Part shown: in pieces, positions 1 through 9,459 of the stretch
How the letters are laid out: every line of letters begins with the position of its first letter
Numbering within the stretch: position 1 is the first letter of the stretch
Origin: an uncultured Roseobacter sp.
GTDB taxonomy: Bacteria; Pseudomonadota; Alphaproteobacteria; Rhodobacterales; Rhodobacteraceae
Assembly (NCBI RefSeq): GCF_947496515.1
Contig: NZ_CANMDB010000001.1
Coordinates: forward strand, 372,001-436,000
DNA length: 64,000 nucleotides
Direction of reading: 5' to 3'
Translations under genes and position numbers: made by a program
The notes under the pieces: generated by a model
The model's input: only the letters and a program-made list of their open reading frames with translations
What the model was told of the DNA's origin: nothing
The model's database searches: none

Positions 1-1458
1 GTGCGCGCCAAGGGCGAGGCGCGGCGCACGCGCTCTGACTTCATGGCGATGGAGAAGGATCGAGGCATTTCTGTCTCCGCCTCCGCCATGTCCTTTGATT
101 TCCGGGAGTATCGCTTCAATCTGGTGGACACGCCGGGGCACTCCGATTTCTCCGAAGACACCTACCGGACGCTGACGGCGGTCGACGCTGCGGTCATGGT
201 GATCGACGGTGCCAAGGGCGTCGAGAGCCAGACCCAGAAGCTCTTTGAGGTCTGCCGCATGCGCGACCTGCCGATTCTGACCTTCTGTAACAAGATGGAC
301 CGCGAAAGCCGCGACGTCTTTGAGATCATCGACGAGATCCAGGAAAACCTGGCCATCGACGTGACCCCCGCCAGCTGGCCCATCGGGGTCGGGCGTGATT
401 TTGTTGGCTGCTATGATATGTTGCGCGACCGGCTGGAGCTGATGGACCGCGCCGACCGCAACCGCGTCGCTGAAAGCATCGAGATCGCGGGGCTAGATGA
501 TCCGAAACTGGCCGAGCACGTGCCGGCCGAGCTGCTGGAGAAACTGCGCGAGGATCTGGAAATGGCGCGCGAGCTGCTGCCACCGCTCGACCGGGCCGCT
601 ATGCACGAGGGTTCGCTTACGCCCATCTGGTTCGGCTCCGCGATCAATTCCTTTGGTGTAAAGGAATTGATGGACGGCATCGCCACCTACGGGCCCGAGC
701 CGCAGATCCAGTCCGCCCAGCCCCGGCAGATCCTGCCGGAGGAAAAGAAGGTCGCCGGTTTCGTCTTCAAGGTGCAGGCCAATATGGACCCCAAGCACCG
801 CGACCGCGTAGCCTTTGTTCGCCTGGCCTCAGGGCATTTTGAGCGTGGCATGAAACTGACCCACGTGCGGTCCAAAAAACCCATGTCGATCACCAACCCG
901 GTGATGTTCCTGGCCAGTGACCGTGAACTGGCGGAGGAAGCCTGGGCGGGCGATATTATCGGCATTCCCAACCACGGCCAGCTGCGCATAGGCGATACGT
1001 TGACCGAAGGCGAGGCGATACGTGTCACGGGCATCCCCTCCTTCGCGCCTGAGCTTTTGCAGGGCGTGCGCGCTGGTGATCCGATGAAGGCCAAACACCT
1101 CGAAAAAGCGCTTATGCAATTTGCCGAGGAAGGTGCTGCAAAGGTCTTCAAGCCTGCCATCGGGTCAGGTTTCGTTGTCGGCGTCGTCGGCCAGCTGCAA
1201 TTCGAAGTGCTGGCCAGCCGGATCGAGCTTGAGTACGGGCTGCCCGTGCGCTTCGAGGCCTCGCAGTTCACCTCCGCCCGCTGGGTCACGGGCGACAAGC
1301 AAGCCATTGATACTTTTGCGGAAAAGAACAAGCAGCATATCTCGCATGATCATGACGGCGACATCGTTTACCTCACGCGGCTGCAATGGGACATTGACCG
1401 CATCGCTCGTGATCATCCGGGCGTCACGCTCAGCGCTACCAAGGAAATGATGGCCTGA
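1..1458 (+). CDS. prfC: Peptide chain release factor 3 (RF3), 5' end cut by window edge
   Basis: Translational GTPase that recycles RF1/RF2 from the ribosome after peptide release. The reading frame is open from base 1. It enters just before the switch region (EKDRGIS), then shows the G3 motif DTPGHSDF, the G4 motif NKMDR and a G5-like GSAINSFG, followed by the RF3-type domains II and III. The P-loop (G1) is absent because roughly 45 N-terminal residues lie upstream of the window, so the GTG at position 1 is an internal codon and not the start. 485 residues are visible of a family usually near 530. The gene ends 173 bases before the helicase start on the same strand. Confidence 0.95.
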   Translation: MRAKGEARRTRSDFMAMEKDRGISVSASAMSFDFREYRFNLVDTPGHSDFSEDTYRTLTAVDAAVMVIDGAKGVESQTQKLFEVCRMRDLPILTFCNKMDRESRDVFEIIDEIQENLAIDVTPASWPIGVGRDFVGCYDMLRDRLELMDRADRNRVAESIEIAGLDDPKLAEHVPAELLEKLREDLEMARELLPPLDRAAMHEGSLTPIWFGSAINSFGVKELMDGIATYGPEPQIQSAQPRQILPEEKKVAGFVFKVQANMDPKHRDRVAFVRLASGHFERGMKLTHVRSKKPMSITNPVMFLASDRELAEEAWAGDIIGIPNHGQLRIGDTLTEGEAIRVTGIPSFAPELLQGVRAGDPMKAKHLEKALMQFAEEGAAKVFKPAIGSGFVVGVVGQLQFEVLASRIELEYGLPVRFEASQFTSARWVTGDKQAIDTFAEKNKQHISHDHDGDIVYLTRLQWDIDRIARDHPGVTLSATKEMMA

Positions 1459-1631
1459 ACGGCGTACGGCACGCGCGTCACTCATCATGCGACACTGCAT
1501 CTGTTTGACGCTGGCCGCCCATGTTGTTATGGACGCGCATCGTGTCGCGGCGAGGTGCCGCCACTTGGGCCATTCGGGCCGACACGCTTGCTGCTGCGGG
1601 CCAAGAAAGTGTCCGCAAATATCGGACACAT

Positions 1632-3083
1632 ATGACAAAATTCACTGACCTCAATCTGAATCCCAAGGTTCTCAAAGCCGTCGTCGAAGCGGGCTACGAA
1701 ACCCCCACCCCCATTCAGGCAGGGGCGATCCCGCCCGCGCTCGAAGGCAAGGACGTGTTGGGCATCGCCCAGACGGGGACGGGCAAAACGGCGAGCTTCA
1801 CGCTGCCGCTGATTACCCAGCTGGCCCGGGGTCGCGCCCGCGCCCGGATGCCGCGGAGCCTCGTGCTCTGCCCCACCCGTGAGCTGGCCGCTCAGGTGGC
1901 CGAAAACTTTGACACCTACGCTAAATACGTCAAGCTGACCAAGGCGCTGCTGATCGGCGGTGTCAGCTTCAAGGAGCAGGATCTGCTGATCGACAAGGGT
2001 GTGGACGTGCTGATTGCCACCCCAGGTCGGCTGCTGGATCACTTTGAACGCGGCAAGCTGATCCTCAATGACGTCAAGGTCATGGTGGTGGACGAAGCCG
2101 ACCGCATGCTCGACATGGGCTTTATCCCCGACATCGAGCGTATTTTCGGTCTCACGCCCTTCACGCGCCAGACGCTGTTCTTTTCTGCCACCATGGCGCC
2201 GGAGATCGAGCGGATCACCAACACTTTTCTCTCCGCGCCTGAGAGGATCGAGGTCGCGCGCCAGGCGACAACGAGCGAGACCATCGAGCAAGGCGTGGTC
2301 ATGTTCAAAGCCTCCCGCCGCGATCGCGAGGGCGCCGAAAAGCGCAAGGTCCTGCGCGCGATCATCGACGGCGAAGGCGAGCGCTGCACCAATGCCATCG
2401 TCTTTTGCAACCGCAAGGTCGATGTGGATATCGTTGCAAAATCGCTCAAGAAATACGGCTATGATGCCGCGCCCATTCACGGCGATCTCGATCAATCACA
2501 GCGGACCCGCACGCTCGATGGTTTTCGCGAAGGGTCTTTGCGCTTTCTCGTGGCGTCCGATGTGGCCGCGCGCGGGCTTGATGTGCCGTCGGTCAGCCAT
2601 GTTTTCAACTTCGACGTGCCGAGCCACGCCGAGGATTATGTGCATCGCATCGGCAGGACGGGCCGCGCGGGCCGCGATGGCAAGGCCGTGATGATCTGCG
2701 TGCCAAAGGACGAAAAGAACCTCGACGATATCGAGGCGCTCGTGCAACGCGAGATCCCCCGGTTGGCGAACCCGCTGCAATCCGAGACACGGGCGGAGGC
2801 ACCTGCCGCGGAGGTTGAAGCCAACACCGACGAAAAACCCAAACGCACCCGGTCGCGGAGCCGCAAGAAAGACGACGTCGACGCGCCCAAAACGCAGGAA
2901 CAGCCGGCGGCGGAGACAGCAACGGCAGAAGAAAAGCCCAAACGGAGCCGCGGTCGCCGCGGGTCCGGTAGCAAGGATGCTGGCAGTGACAAGCCGGACC
3001 GCGGTGGCAACAAGGTTGTCGGCCTCGGCGATCACACACCGGAGTTCATCGGGCTCAGCTTCAAGGAGCGCAGCGCGGGCTGA
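1632..3083 (+). CDS. DEAD-box ATP-dependent RNA helicase (RhlE-like)
   Basis: Cytoplasmic RNA helicase of superfamily 2, 483 residues from the ATG at 1632. In order it shows the Q motif (ETPTPIQ), Walker A AQTGTGKT, PTRELAAQV, TPGRLLD, DEAD, SAT, IVFCN, ASDVAARGLDVP and HRIGRTGRAGR. The last 100 or so residues are a low-complexity basic and acidic tail (KPKRTRSRSRK and similar), typical of RhlE-type proteins that tether to RNA. An in-frame upstream start at 1521 exists, but the extra 37 residues look non-coding and family proteins begin close to MTKFTDL. The gene converges on rnj, with a perfect palindrome between them. The exact subfamily is not certain. Confidence 0.93.
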   Translation: MTKFTDLNLNPKVLKAVVEAGYETPTPIQAGAIPPALEGKDVLGIAQTGTGKTASFTLPLITQLARGRARARMPRSLVLCPTRELAAQVAENFDTYAKYVKLTKALLIGGVSFKEQDLLIDKGVDVLIATPGRLLDHFERGKLILNDVKVMVVDEADRMLDMGFIPDIERIFGLTPFTRQTLFFSATMAPEIERITNTFLSAPERIEVARQATTSETIEQGVVMFKASRRDREGAEKRKVLRAIIDGEGERCTNAIVFCNRKVDVDIVAKSLKKYGYDAAPIHGDLDQSQRTRTLDGFREGSLRFLVASDVAARGLDVPSVSHVFNFDVPSHAEDYVHRIGRTGRAGRDGKAVMICVPKDEKNLDDIEALVQREIPRLANPLQSETRAEAPAAEVEANTDEKPKRTRSRSRKKDDVDAPKTQEQPAAETATAEEKPKRSRGRRGSGSKDAGSDKPDRGGNKVVGLGDHTPEFIGLSFKERSAG

Positions 3084-3106
3084 GAGCCTCGCTGTGCCGC
3101 TAGGCG

Positions 3107-3130
3107 CCAAGGAAATTCGAATTTCCTTGG
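3107..3130. terminator. 24-bp perfect palindrome centred on TTCGAA, possible bidirectional terminator
   Basis: The left half is CCAAGGAAATTC and the right half is its exact reverse complement. It begins 24 bases after the helicase stop, between two convergent genes. In RNA it would fold from either strand into a long stem with a tiny UCGA loop. There is no clear U-tract, so a terminator role is inference. Confidence 0.5.
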
Positions 3131-3198
3131 TCCCGGCGGAGCAGATATCACTCAAGTCTTTTGTGAAGCCTAGCGGATCCGGGACATGACCCGCGTGG

Positions 3199-4866
3199 TC
3201 AGCTCAAACGGCTGACCACCACAGTGACTTCGGGCTTGCGACCGATTTCATCGAGCGCGGTTTGCCGCGCGATGCGCTTTAACCCGTCGTTGAGTTTGCT
3301 ATCGTCCCGCAGTGTCTTGGCACCGGCGCGGCCCAGCCATTGGCCCAGATCCGCCTCCAGCACATCGACCAGCGCTGCACCACTGGTGCCTGTCTCCGGG
3401 AGCCCCATCAATTCGCACCAGGGCTCGCCCAGCGGTTCGTCCTCATCATCGACAATCAGGGTCACCACCACGTGACCGTTCAACGCCATGCGGATCCGGT
3501 CACGGACGACCCCATCGAGCGCGCCGATCTGCACGCTGCCGTCGAGATAGGTGCGGCCCGTTTCGATGTATTCTGCAATCGTCGGCTGATTGCCCGATAG
3601 ATTCACCATCATCCCGTTGACGGCCAGCACGCCGGTCATACCGTTGCCTTCGGCCAGCTTGACATGCTCGCGCAGGTGCCGGTGTTCGCCGTGCATCGGG
3701 ATCACCACCTGCGGCTTGACGATGGCGCTCAACCGCTCCAGATCCGGCCGGTTGGCGTGGCCCGAGACGTGGTAGAGGCCGCCGCTGTCGTCCACCACAT
3801 CCACGCCAAGCTCGGAGAATGCATTCATAATGCGAATGACACCTTTTTCATTGCCCGGGATCGTCTTGGACGAAAAGAGAAACAGATCCCCCTCCTTCAA
3901 CTCCATCCCCTGATACTTGCCGCGGGACAGCTGGGCGGATGCCGCGCGCCGCTCACCCTGACTGCCGGTGACCAGCAGCATCAGGTTTTCCCTCGGGATC
4001 GCTTTGGCCTCTTCGGGTGGCACCACGCTCGGGAAGTCGGTCAGCACGCCGGTCTCGACCGCGGCCTCGACCATGCGTTTCATCGCCCGGCCCATCAGCA
4101 CGATGGACCGGCCCGCCCGCTCGCCCGCCTCCGCGAGGGTACGCACCCGCGCAACATTTGACGCAAACGTCGTTGCCACAACCATGCCACTGGCTTTCTC
4201 CACCAGTTTGGTGATGTCCGGACCGATGGTCTGCTCAGACCGCCCCGGATGGGGAGAGAACACATTCGTGCTGTCACAGATCAGCGCGCGCACCCCGTCC
4301 TTGCTGACCTCGGCCCAGAGATCGGGATCAAAAGGTTCACCCACCAAGGGTGTCTCGTCCAGCTTGAAATCGCCCGAGTGGATCACCCGCCCCTCGGGGC
4401 TGTCGATCACCAGCGAAGAGCTCTCCGGGATCGAATGCGACATGGGCAGGAACCCGACCGAGAACGGCCCCGCCTGTACCTGCTCGGGCCAGGCGGACAC
4501 CACTTGCACGGCATCCTCTGGATGACCGTGTTCCGCCATCTTTCGCGCGGCGATGTTCGCCGTGAAACGTCGCGCGTAGATCGGTGCCTTGAGCTGATCA
4601 TAGGTGTGGGCCACGGCGCCCACGTGATCCTCGTGGGCATGGGTGATGAAGACCCCCTCAATCCGGTCGCGGCGTTCCACCAGCCAGGAAATATCGGGCA
4701 GGATCAGATCGACCCCGGGGCTCGTGTCCATATCCGGGAAGGCCACGCCGATATCGACCACGATGAGCCGTTCCTTGCCGGGACGTCCATAGCCGTAAAC
4801 ATAACAGTTCATACCAATTTCACCCGCGCCGCCAAGCGCGAGGTAGATCAATCGTTCATTGCTCAT
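3199..4866 (-). CDS. rnj: Ribonuclease J
   Basis: Zinc-dependent endo- and 5'-3' exoribonuclease of the beta-CASP metallo-beta-lactamase family, acting in mRNA decay and rRNA maturation. The 555-residue length is typical. The metal motif HAHEDHVGA lies near residue 77, with further ligands in SHSIPES and HSGDFK, and the beta-CASP region carries SGHANRPD and MHGEHRHL. It is the last gene of the run nuoN-birA-coaX-rnj, starting 5 bases after the coaX stop, so it is probably co-transcribed with coaX and birA. Alphaproteobacteria with RNase J commonly keep it in this neighbourhood. Confidence 0.94.
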   Translation of the reverse strand: MSNERLIYLALGGAGEIGMNCYVYGYGRPGKERLIVVDIGVAFPDMDTSPGVDLILPDISWLVERRDRIEGVFITHAHEDHVGAVAHTYDQLKAPIYARRFTANIAARKMAEHGHPEDAVQVVSAWPEQVQAGPFSVGFLPMSHSIPESSSLVIDSPEGRVIHSGDFKLDETPLVGEPFDPDLWAEVSKDGVRALICDSTNVFSPHPGRSEQTIGPDITKLVEKASGMVVATTFASNVARVRTLAEAGERAGRSIVLMGRAMKRMVEAAVETGVLTDFPSVVPPEEAKAIPRENLMLLVTGSQGERRAASAQLSRGKYQGMELKEGDLFLFSSKTIPGNEKGVIRIMNAFSELGVDVVDDSGGLYHVSGHANRPDLERLSAIVKPQVVIPMHGEHRHLREHVKLAEGNGMTGVLAVNGMMVNLSGNQPTIAEYIETGRTYLDGSVQIGALDGVVRDRIRMALNGHVVVTLIVDDEDEPLGEPWCELMGLPETGTSGAALVDVLEADLGQWLGRAGAKTLRDDSKLNDGLKRIARQTALDEIGRKPEVTVVVSRLS

Positions 4867-4871
4867 AAGGG

Positions 4872-5645
4872 TTAAGCGTTGTCCTTGTTGTATTTGTGAA
4901 TCACAGTCAGACCGTGTGTTGTCAGATCATCCTCGAAGGCGTCAAATAGCGCCTCGGATTGCTGGAAAAGCGGGGCCAGCCCCCCCGTTGAAATCACCTG
5001 CATCTCGCAGGCCCGTTCCGCCTTTATCCGGGCACATATCTCACGCACCAGCCCGATGTAACCCCAGAAGACACCGGACTGCATGCAGGCCACGGTGTTG
5101 GTGCCGATGACAGCCTGCGGTTTGGTGATGTCCACATGCGGGAGCGCCGCAGCAGCCTGGTGCAGCGCCTCGAGGCTGAGGTTCACGCCGGGGGCGATAA
5201 CCCCGCCCACGTAGGCGCCATCCTCGGCCACAACGTCAAAGGTCGTCGCCGTCCCGAAATCCACCACGATCAGATTACCACCGTAGAGATCGTGGCCCGA
5301 GACGGTATTCACCAGCCGGTCCGGCCCAACCGCGGTGCCCTGATCAACCCGCACATCCACCGGTAACAGGCAGTCGGACTTGCCAACCACCAAAGGCCGC
5401 GTGTTGAAGTAGCGATCCGCCAGAACCCGCAGGTTGAAAACGACCCGCGGCACGGTGGAGGAGATGATCATATCGGTGATTGTCACATCCAGCCCCTGCA
5501 GGTTCATCAGGGTCCGCAGCCAGACGTAATACTGATCTGCCGTGCGCTGCCATTCTGTCGAGGTCCGCCAGGAGGCGCGAAAACGCGACCCGTCCCAGAT
5601 GGCAAAAACCGTGTTGGTGTTCCCGCAATCGATCGCCAGCAGCAT
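4872..5645 (-). CDS. coaX: Type III pantothenate kinase
   Basis: ATP-dependent phosphorylation of pantothenate, the first step of coenzyme A synthesis; cytoplasmic. 257 residues of the ASKHA fold: phosphate-1 motif DCGNTNTVFA at residues 6-15, VGPDRLVNT near residue 107, phosphate-2 motif DFGTATTFD near 125 and GGVIAPG near 143. Type III enzymes are insensitive to CoA feedback and need a monovalent cation (family knowledge). It sits 15 bases after birA and 5 bases before rnj, an arrangement that pairs two cofactor genes (biotin attachment and CoA) downstream of complex I. Confidence 0.93.
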   Translation of the reverse strand: MLLAIDCGNTNTVFAIWDGSRFRASWRTSTEWQRTADQYYVWLRTLMNLQGLDVTITDMIISSTVPRVVFNLRVLADRYFNTRPLVVGKSDCLLPVDVRVDQGTAVGPDRLVNTVSGHDLYGGNLIVVDFGTATTFDVVAEDGAYVGGVIAPGVNLSLEALHQAAAALPHVDITKPQAVIGTNTVACMQSGVFWGYIGLVREICARIKAERACEMQVISTGGLAPLFQQSEALFDAFEDDLTTHGLTVIHKYNKDNA

Positions 5646-5660
5646 GGGCCCGCCCTCCTC

Positions 5661-6410
5661 CTAGAAAAACACATCCGCCGCGGCGATGGCGCGGGCGCCT
5701 GCCTGGGTGCGCAACAACAGGCTACCATCCGCCTGCACATCCTCAAAGATGCCTGAGAGTTCCTCACGACCCGTGCGCGCGACGATGGGCTCGCCCAGCC
5801 GGGCGGCCTGCGCCAGCCATGCGCTGCGGATGGGCGCAAAACCTTGCTGCGTAAACTGCTGTTCCAGCGGAGCATAGGCCGTGGCCAAAGCGTCGAGGAA
5901 ATCCTCTGCCGTCACGACGACTGAGGTTTCGCCGCGCAGGCTGACCGGTCTGAGGGCGCCTGCTTCCACTGATGCGGGATCCGGTGCCGATACCAGGTTC
6001 ACGCCGACGCCGATGGCAAGCGGCCCGGTCCGGCCTGCCTGCCCAATGCTTTCCAACAGGATGCCTGCGACCTTGCCGCCCCGCAGCAACACATCATTGG
6101 GCCATTTCAGGGCGAAATCCAGTGTCCGACCTGTCACCGCGATCAAGGCCCGATGCAGCGCCAGTGCCATCACGAAAGAGCGCAGGGCTGCCACATGGGG
6201 CGGCTCACGCGCCTCCAGCATCAGGGTCGCGGCGAAGTTTCCTTCCGCCATGGTCCATGCACGTCCCCGCCTGCCCCGGGCCGCCGTTTGCCGGTGCGCC
6301 AAAAGCCAGAACGGCATGGGCGTTGTGGAGGCTTCCTGCCGTGCAGCATCCAGTGTCGAGCCTGCCTCGGCAACGATCACCCGGCCGTATCCCGCAGGCC
6401 ATCCGGTCAT
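5661..6410 (-). CDS. birA: Biotin--[acetyl-CoA-carboxylase] ligase, monofunctional
   Basis: Joins biotin to the carboxyl carrier protein of acetyl-CoA carboxylase through biotinyl-AMP. 249 residues with the adenylate loop GRGRRGRAW near residues 45-53, the core lysine motif KWPNDVLL and KVAGILLE. There is no N-terminal helix-turn-helix, so this is a group I ligase without the repressor function seen in E. coli BirA. It starts 51 bases after nuoN on the same strand. A birA homologue immediately after the last complex I gene is also known from the Paracoccus denitrificans NDH-1 cluster (established knowledge), which supports a conserved locus. Confidence 0.92.
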   Translation of the reverse strand: MTGWPAGYGRVIVAEAGSTLDAARQEASTTPMPFWLLAHRQTAARGRRGRAWTMAEGNFAATLMLEAREPPHVAALRSFVMALALHRALIAVTGRTLDFALKWPNDVLLRGGKVAGILLESIGQAGRTGPLAIGVGVNLVSAPDPASVEAGALRPVSLRGETSVVVTAEDFLDALATAYAPLEQQFTQQGFAPIRSAWLAQAARLGEPIVARTGREELSGIFEDVQADGSLLLRTQAGARAIAAADVFF

Positions 6411-6461
6411 TGTGTTTTCGAATGCGGCATGGCGCGCCCTGAGGATCCGTCTGCCAATGGC

Positions 6462-7904
6462 TCAGTTCAGCAAAGTGGCCGCTGCCGAGGCTGCAGCCGT
6501 TTCCACCCCGAACATATTCGCGATGCCCAGCACCATCACTGCAGCCGAGGCCATCAGGAAGCCGCCCAGCAATTTCGATCCGCCGCTGTCCAGCCCGTCC
6601 TCCGCCTCGTCCCCGAAGTACATGAAGAACACGATCCGAAGGTAATAGAACGCACCGATGACGCTCGCGATCACGCCCGCGATGGCGAGCCATGCCAACC
6701 CGGCCTCATAGGCGGCACGCAGCACGTAGAACTTGCCGAAAAATCCCAGCATGGGCGGTACACCCGCAAGGCTGAACAGCAGCACCAACATCGCCAGCGC
6801 CTTGCCCGGCTCACGCTTGGCATACATGTTCAGCGCGCTGATCTCGGTGACCGGCTGGCCGTCCTTTTCCATCATCAGGATAAAGGCAAAGGTGCCGACG
6901 TTCATCGTCACATAGATCGCCATGTAGATAAGCATCGCCTGCACACCGAGCACGGTGCCCGCCGCCAGGCCCATCAGCGCGTAGCCCATATGCGCAATCG
7001 AGGAAAACGCCATCAGCCGTTTGATGTTGGTTTGCCCGATGGCGGCGACCGCCCCGAGGAACATCGACAGCACCGACAACAGCGCGACGATCTGGCTCCA
7101 GTCACTCACGGCATTGCCGAAGGCGTCGTGCAGCACCCGGGCAAAGAGCGCCATGGCGGCCACTTTCGGCGCGGTGGCAAAGAAGGCGGTGACCGGCGTG
7201 GGCGAGCCCTCGTAGACATCCGGCGTCCACATGTGGAACGGCACGGCGGAGACCTTGAACGCCATGCCCGCGATCATAAACACCAGTCCAAAGAGCAACC
7301 CCAGCGAGACCTCGCCAGCCTGCGCCGTCTCGATGATCCCGGAAAACAGCGTCGTGCCCGCGTAGCCGTAGACAAGCGATGCACCATACAGCAGCAGACC
7401 GGAGCTGAGCGCGCCCAGCACGAAATACTTCAACCCGGCTTCGGTGGATTTGACGGATTCGCGCCGCAGCGAGGCCACCACGTAGAGCGCCAGCGATTGC
7501 AGCTCCAGCCCCATGTAGAGCGCCATGAGATCATTGGCGGAGACCATGACCATCATGCCGACCGCGGCCAGTGCCACGAGCAGCGGATACTCGAACCGCA
7601 ACAGCCCGCGGGACTTCATGTAGCCCTCGGACATAACAAGCACGGCCGCGGCTGACAGCAGGATTGTCACCTTGGCGAACCGCGCAAACCCGTCAATCAT
7701 CAACATGCCGTTGAACGCGCTTCTGGCGCCCTCGCCCGTCGTGCCAATCCAGGCCGCAAGTGCGACCATGACACCAGCGGTCATCCAGACCAGCGTCGGT
7801 GCCAGCCCATCCTTGGTGGTGTAGACCGCCACCAGCAGCATCACCATGGCATAGACAGCCAGCAGGATTTCCGGCAGCACGAGGGTCAGATCGGCGGGGG
7901 TCAT
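6462..7904 (-). CDS. nuoN: NADH-quinone oxidoreductase subunit N
   Basis: Antiporter-like, proton-pumping membrane subunit of complex I (ND2 homologue). The ATG at 7904 gives 480 residues beginning MTPADLTLV; the longer open frame upstream adds a non-homologous stretch overlapping nuoM. About 14 hydrophobic segments, the conserved helix-5 glutamate region (YMGLELQSL), [16 protein letters not shown] near the middle and the [12 protein letters not shown] segment are visible. It starts 13 bases after nuoM and is the last structural complex I gene. Confidence 0.95.
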   Translation of the reverse strand: MTPADLTLVLPEILLAVYAMVMLLVAVYTTKDGLAPTLVWMTAGVMVALAAWIGTTGEGARSAFNGMLMIDGFARFAKVTILLSAAAVLVMSEGYMKSRGLLRFEYPLLVALAAVGMMVMVSANDLMALYMGLELQSLALYVVASLRRESVKSTEAGLKYFVLGALSSGLLLYGASLVYGYAGTTLFSGIIETAQAGEVSLGLLFGLVFMIAGMAFKVSAVPFHMWTPDVYEGSPTPVTAFFATAPKVAAMALFARVLHDAFGNAVSDWSQIVALLSVLSMFLGAVAAIGQTNIKRLMAFSSIAHMGYALMGLAAGTVLGVQAMLIYMAIYVTMNVGTFAFILMMEKDGQPVTEISALNMYAKREPGKALAMLVLLFSLAGVPPMLGFFGKFYVLRAAYEAGLAWLAIAGVIASVIGAFYYLRIVFFMYFGDEAEDGLDSGGSKLLGGFLMASAAVMVLGIANMFGVETAAASAAATLLN

Positions 7905-7917
7905 AGCGTCAGGTCCT

Positions 7918-9459
7918 TCAGTTCGATGCCAACTGGCTGGCGGTCTCTGCCGCGGCCAGCGCCGTCTCGTAATTTGCCACAAGGGCCGCTACCGCAGGTC
8001 CGGTCACATCGAGCACCAGCGCCGGGTAGACGCCGAGCAGCAGTGTCATCACCACCAATGGTGCGAAAATCCAACGCTCCCGCGGGGTCATATCGGTGAT
8101 GGACCGCAGGCTTTCCTTGATCAGATCGCCCATGACAACGCGCCGGTAGAGCCACAGCGCATAGGCCGCCGACAGGATCACCCCCGTCGTGGCCACCACC
8201 GCAACCCAGGTGTTGACCTGGAACACCGCCATCAAGGTGAGGAATTCGCCCACGAACCCGCTCGTCCCCGGCAGGCCGACGTTGGCCATCGTGAAAAGCA
8301 TGAAGATCATCGCATAGGCGGGCATCCGGTTCACCAACCCGCCGTAGGCGTCGATCTCACGCGTGTGCATCCGGTCATAGATCACACCCACGCACAGAAA
8401 GAGCGCGCCCGAGATGAACCCGTGGGAGATCATCTGAAAGATCGCGCCATCGACACCCTGCTGGTTCGCCGCGAATATCCCCATGGTCACGAACCCCATA
8501 TGCGCGACGGAGGAGTACGCGATCAGCTTTTTCATGTCTTCCTGCACCAAGGCCACCAGCGATGTGTAGACAATGGCAATGGCGCTCATCCACAGCACCA
8601 GCGGCGTCAACACCTCTGCGCCAACGGGAAACATCGGCAGCGAAAAGCGCAAAAACCCGTAGCCGCCCATCTTGAGAAGGATCGCCGCCAGAACGACTGA
8701 CCCCGCAGTGGGTGCCTGCACGTGCGCATCGGGCAGCCAGGTATGGACTGGCCACATGGGCATCTTGACGGCAAAACTGGCAAAGAACGCGAGAAACAGC
8801 AGCGTCTGAAAACCACCCACAATGGTCACGCCCGCGACGGAGAACGTCTCAAAATCGAACTGATGCACCAGCAGTTGCTCGATATCCGTAGTGCCCGCCT
8901 CGGCGAACATGCCCACCATCGCCACCAGCATCAGTACCGAGCCAAGGAAGGTATAGAGGAAAAACTTGAAGCTCGCGTAGATCCGGTTCGCGCCGCCCCA
9001 GATCCCGATGATCAGGAACATCGGGATAAGCCCTGCCTCGAAGAACAGATAGAAAAGCACGAGATCCAGCGCCATGAAGACGCCGAGCATCAGCGTCTCC
9101 AACAGCAGGAAGGCGATCATATACTCCTTGACCCGGGTGGTGACATTCCAGGAGGCCGCGATCACCAGCGGCATCATGAAGGTCGTCAGCATCACAAAGA
9201 GCACGGAAATCCCGTCCACGCCCATCTTGTACTGCAGGCCCAGCAGCCATTCACGTTCCTCGACAAACTGGAAGCCAGTGTTGGAGGGATCGAACTCCGC
9301 CAGAATGAAGAGCGACACGAGGAACGTTGCGGAGGTCGCCAGCATCGCCGTCCACTTGGCGTTGCGCATGGAGGCTTCATCCTCGCCCCGCAAAAACACC
9401 AACAGGATGAGCGCGGCAAAGGCCGGGATAAAGGTCACGATCGACAGCAGATTGTCCAT
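7918..9459 (-). CDS. nuoM: NADH-quinone oxidoreductase subunit M
   Basis: Antiporter-like proton-pumping subunit (ND4 homologue), 513 residues from the ATG at 9459. Its start A is the last base of the nuoL stop (TGATG), implying translational coupling. Key segments are the [14 protein letters not shown] helix with the conserved glutamate, [17 protein letters not shown] near the centre and [15 protein letters not shown] longer in-frame extension to 9489 would overlap nuoL and does not resemble family N-termini. Confidence 0.95.
   Translation of the reverse strand: MDNLLSIVTFIPAFAALILLVFLRGEDEASMRNAKWTAMLATSATFLVSLFILAEFDPSNTGFQFVEEREWLLGLQYKMGVDGISVLFVMLTTFMMPLVIAASWNVTTRVKEYMIAFLLLETLMLGVFMALDLVLFYLFFEAGLIPMFLIIGIWGGANRIYASFKFFLYTFLGSVLMLVAMVGMFAEAGTTDIEQLLVHQFDFETFSVAGVTIVGGFQTLLFLAFFASFAVKMPMWPVHTWLPDAHVQAPTAGSVVLAAILLKMGGYGFLRFSLPMFPVGAEVLTPLVLWMSAIAIVYTSLVALVQEDMKKLIAYSSVAHMGFVTMGIFAANQQGVDGAIFQMISHGFISGALFLCVGVIYDRMHTREIDAYGGLVNRMPAYAMIFMLFTMANVGLPGTSGFVGEFLTLMAVFQVNTWVAVVATTGVILSAAYALWLYRRVVMGDLIKESLRSITDMTPRERWIFAPLVVMTLLLGVYPALVLDVTGPAVAALVANYETALAAAETASQLASN

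Noticed and set aside
1-3. GTG at base 1 as the prfC start
   Set aside because: RF3 needs an N-terminal P-loop that would lie upstream; the window simply begins inside the gene.
6153-7655. 500-residue plus-strand open frame
   Set aside because: Antisense to birA and nuoN in high-GC DNA; low-complexity His/Arg/Gln composition and no domain. Shadow frame.
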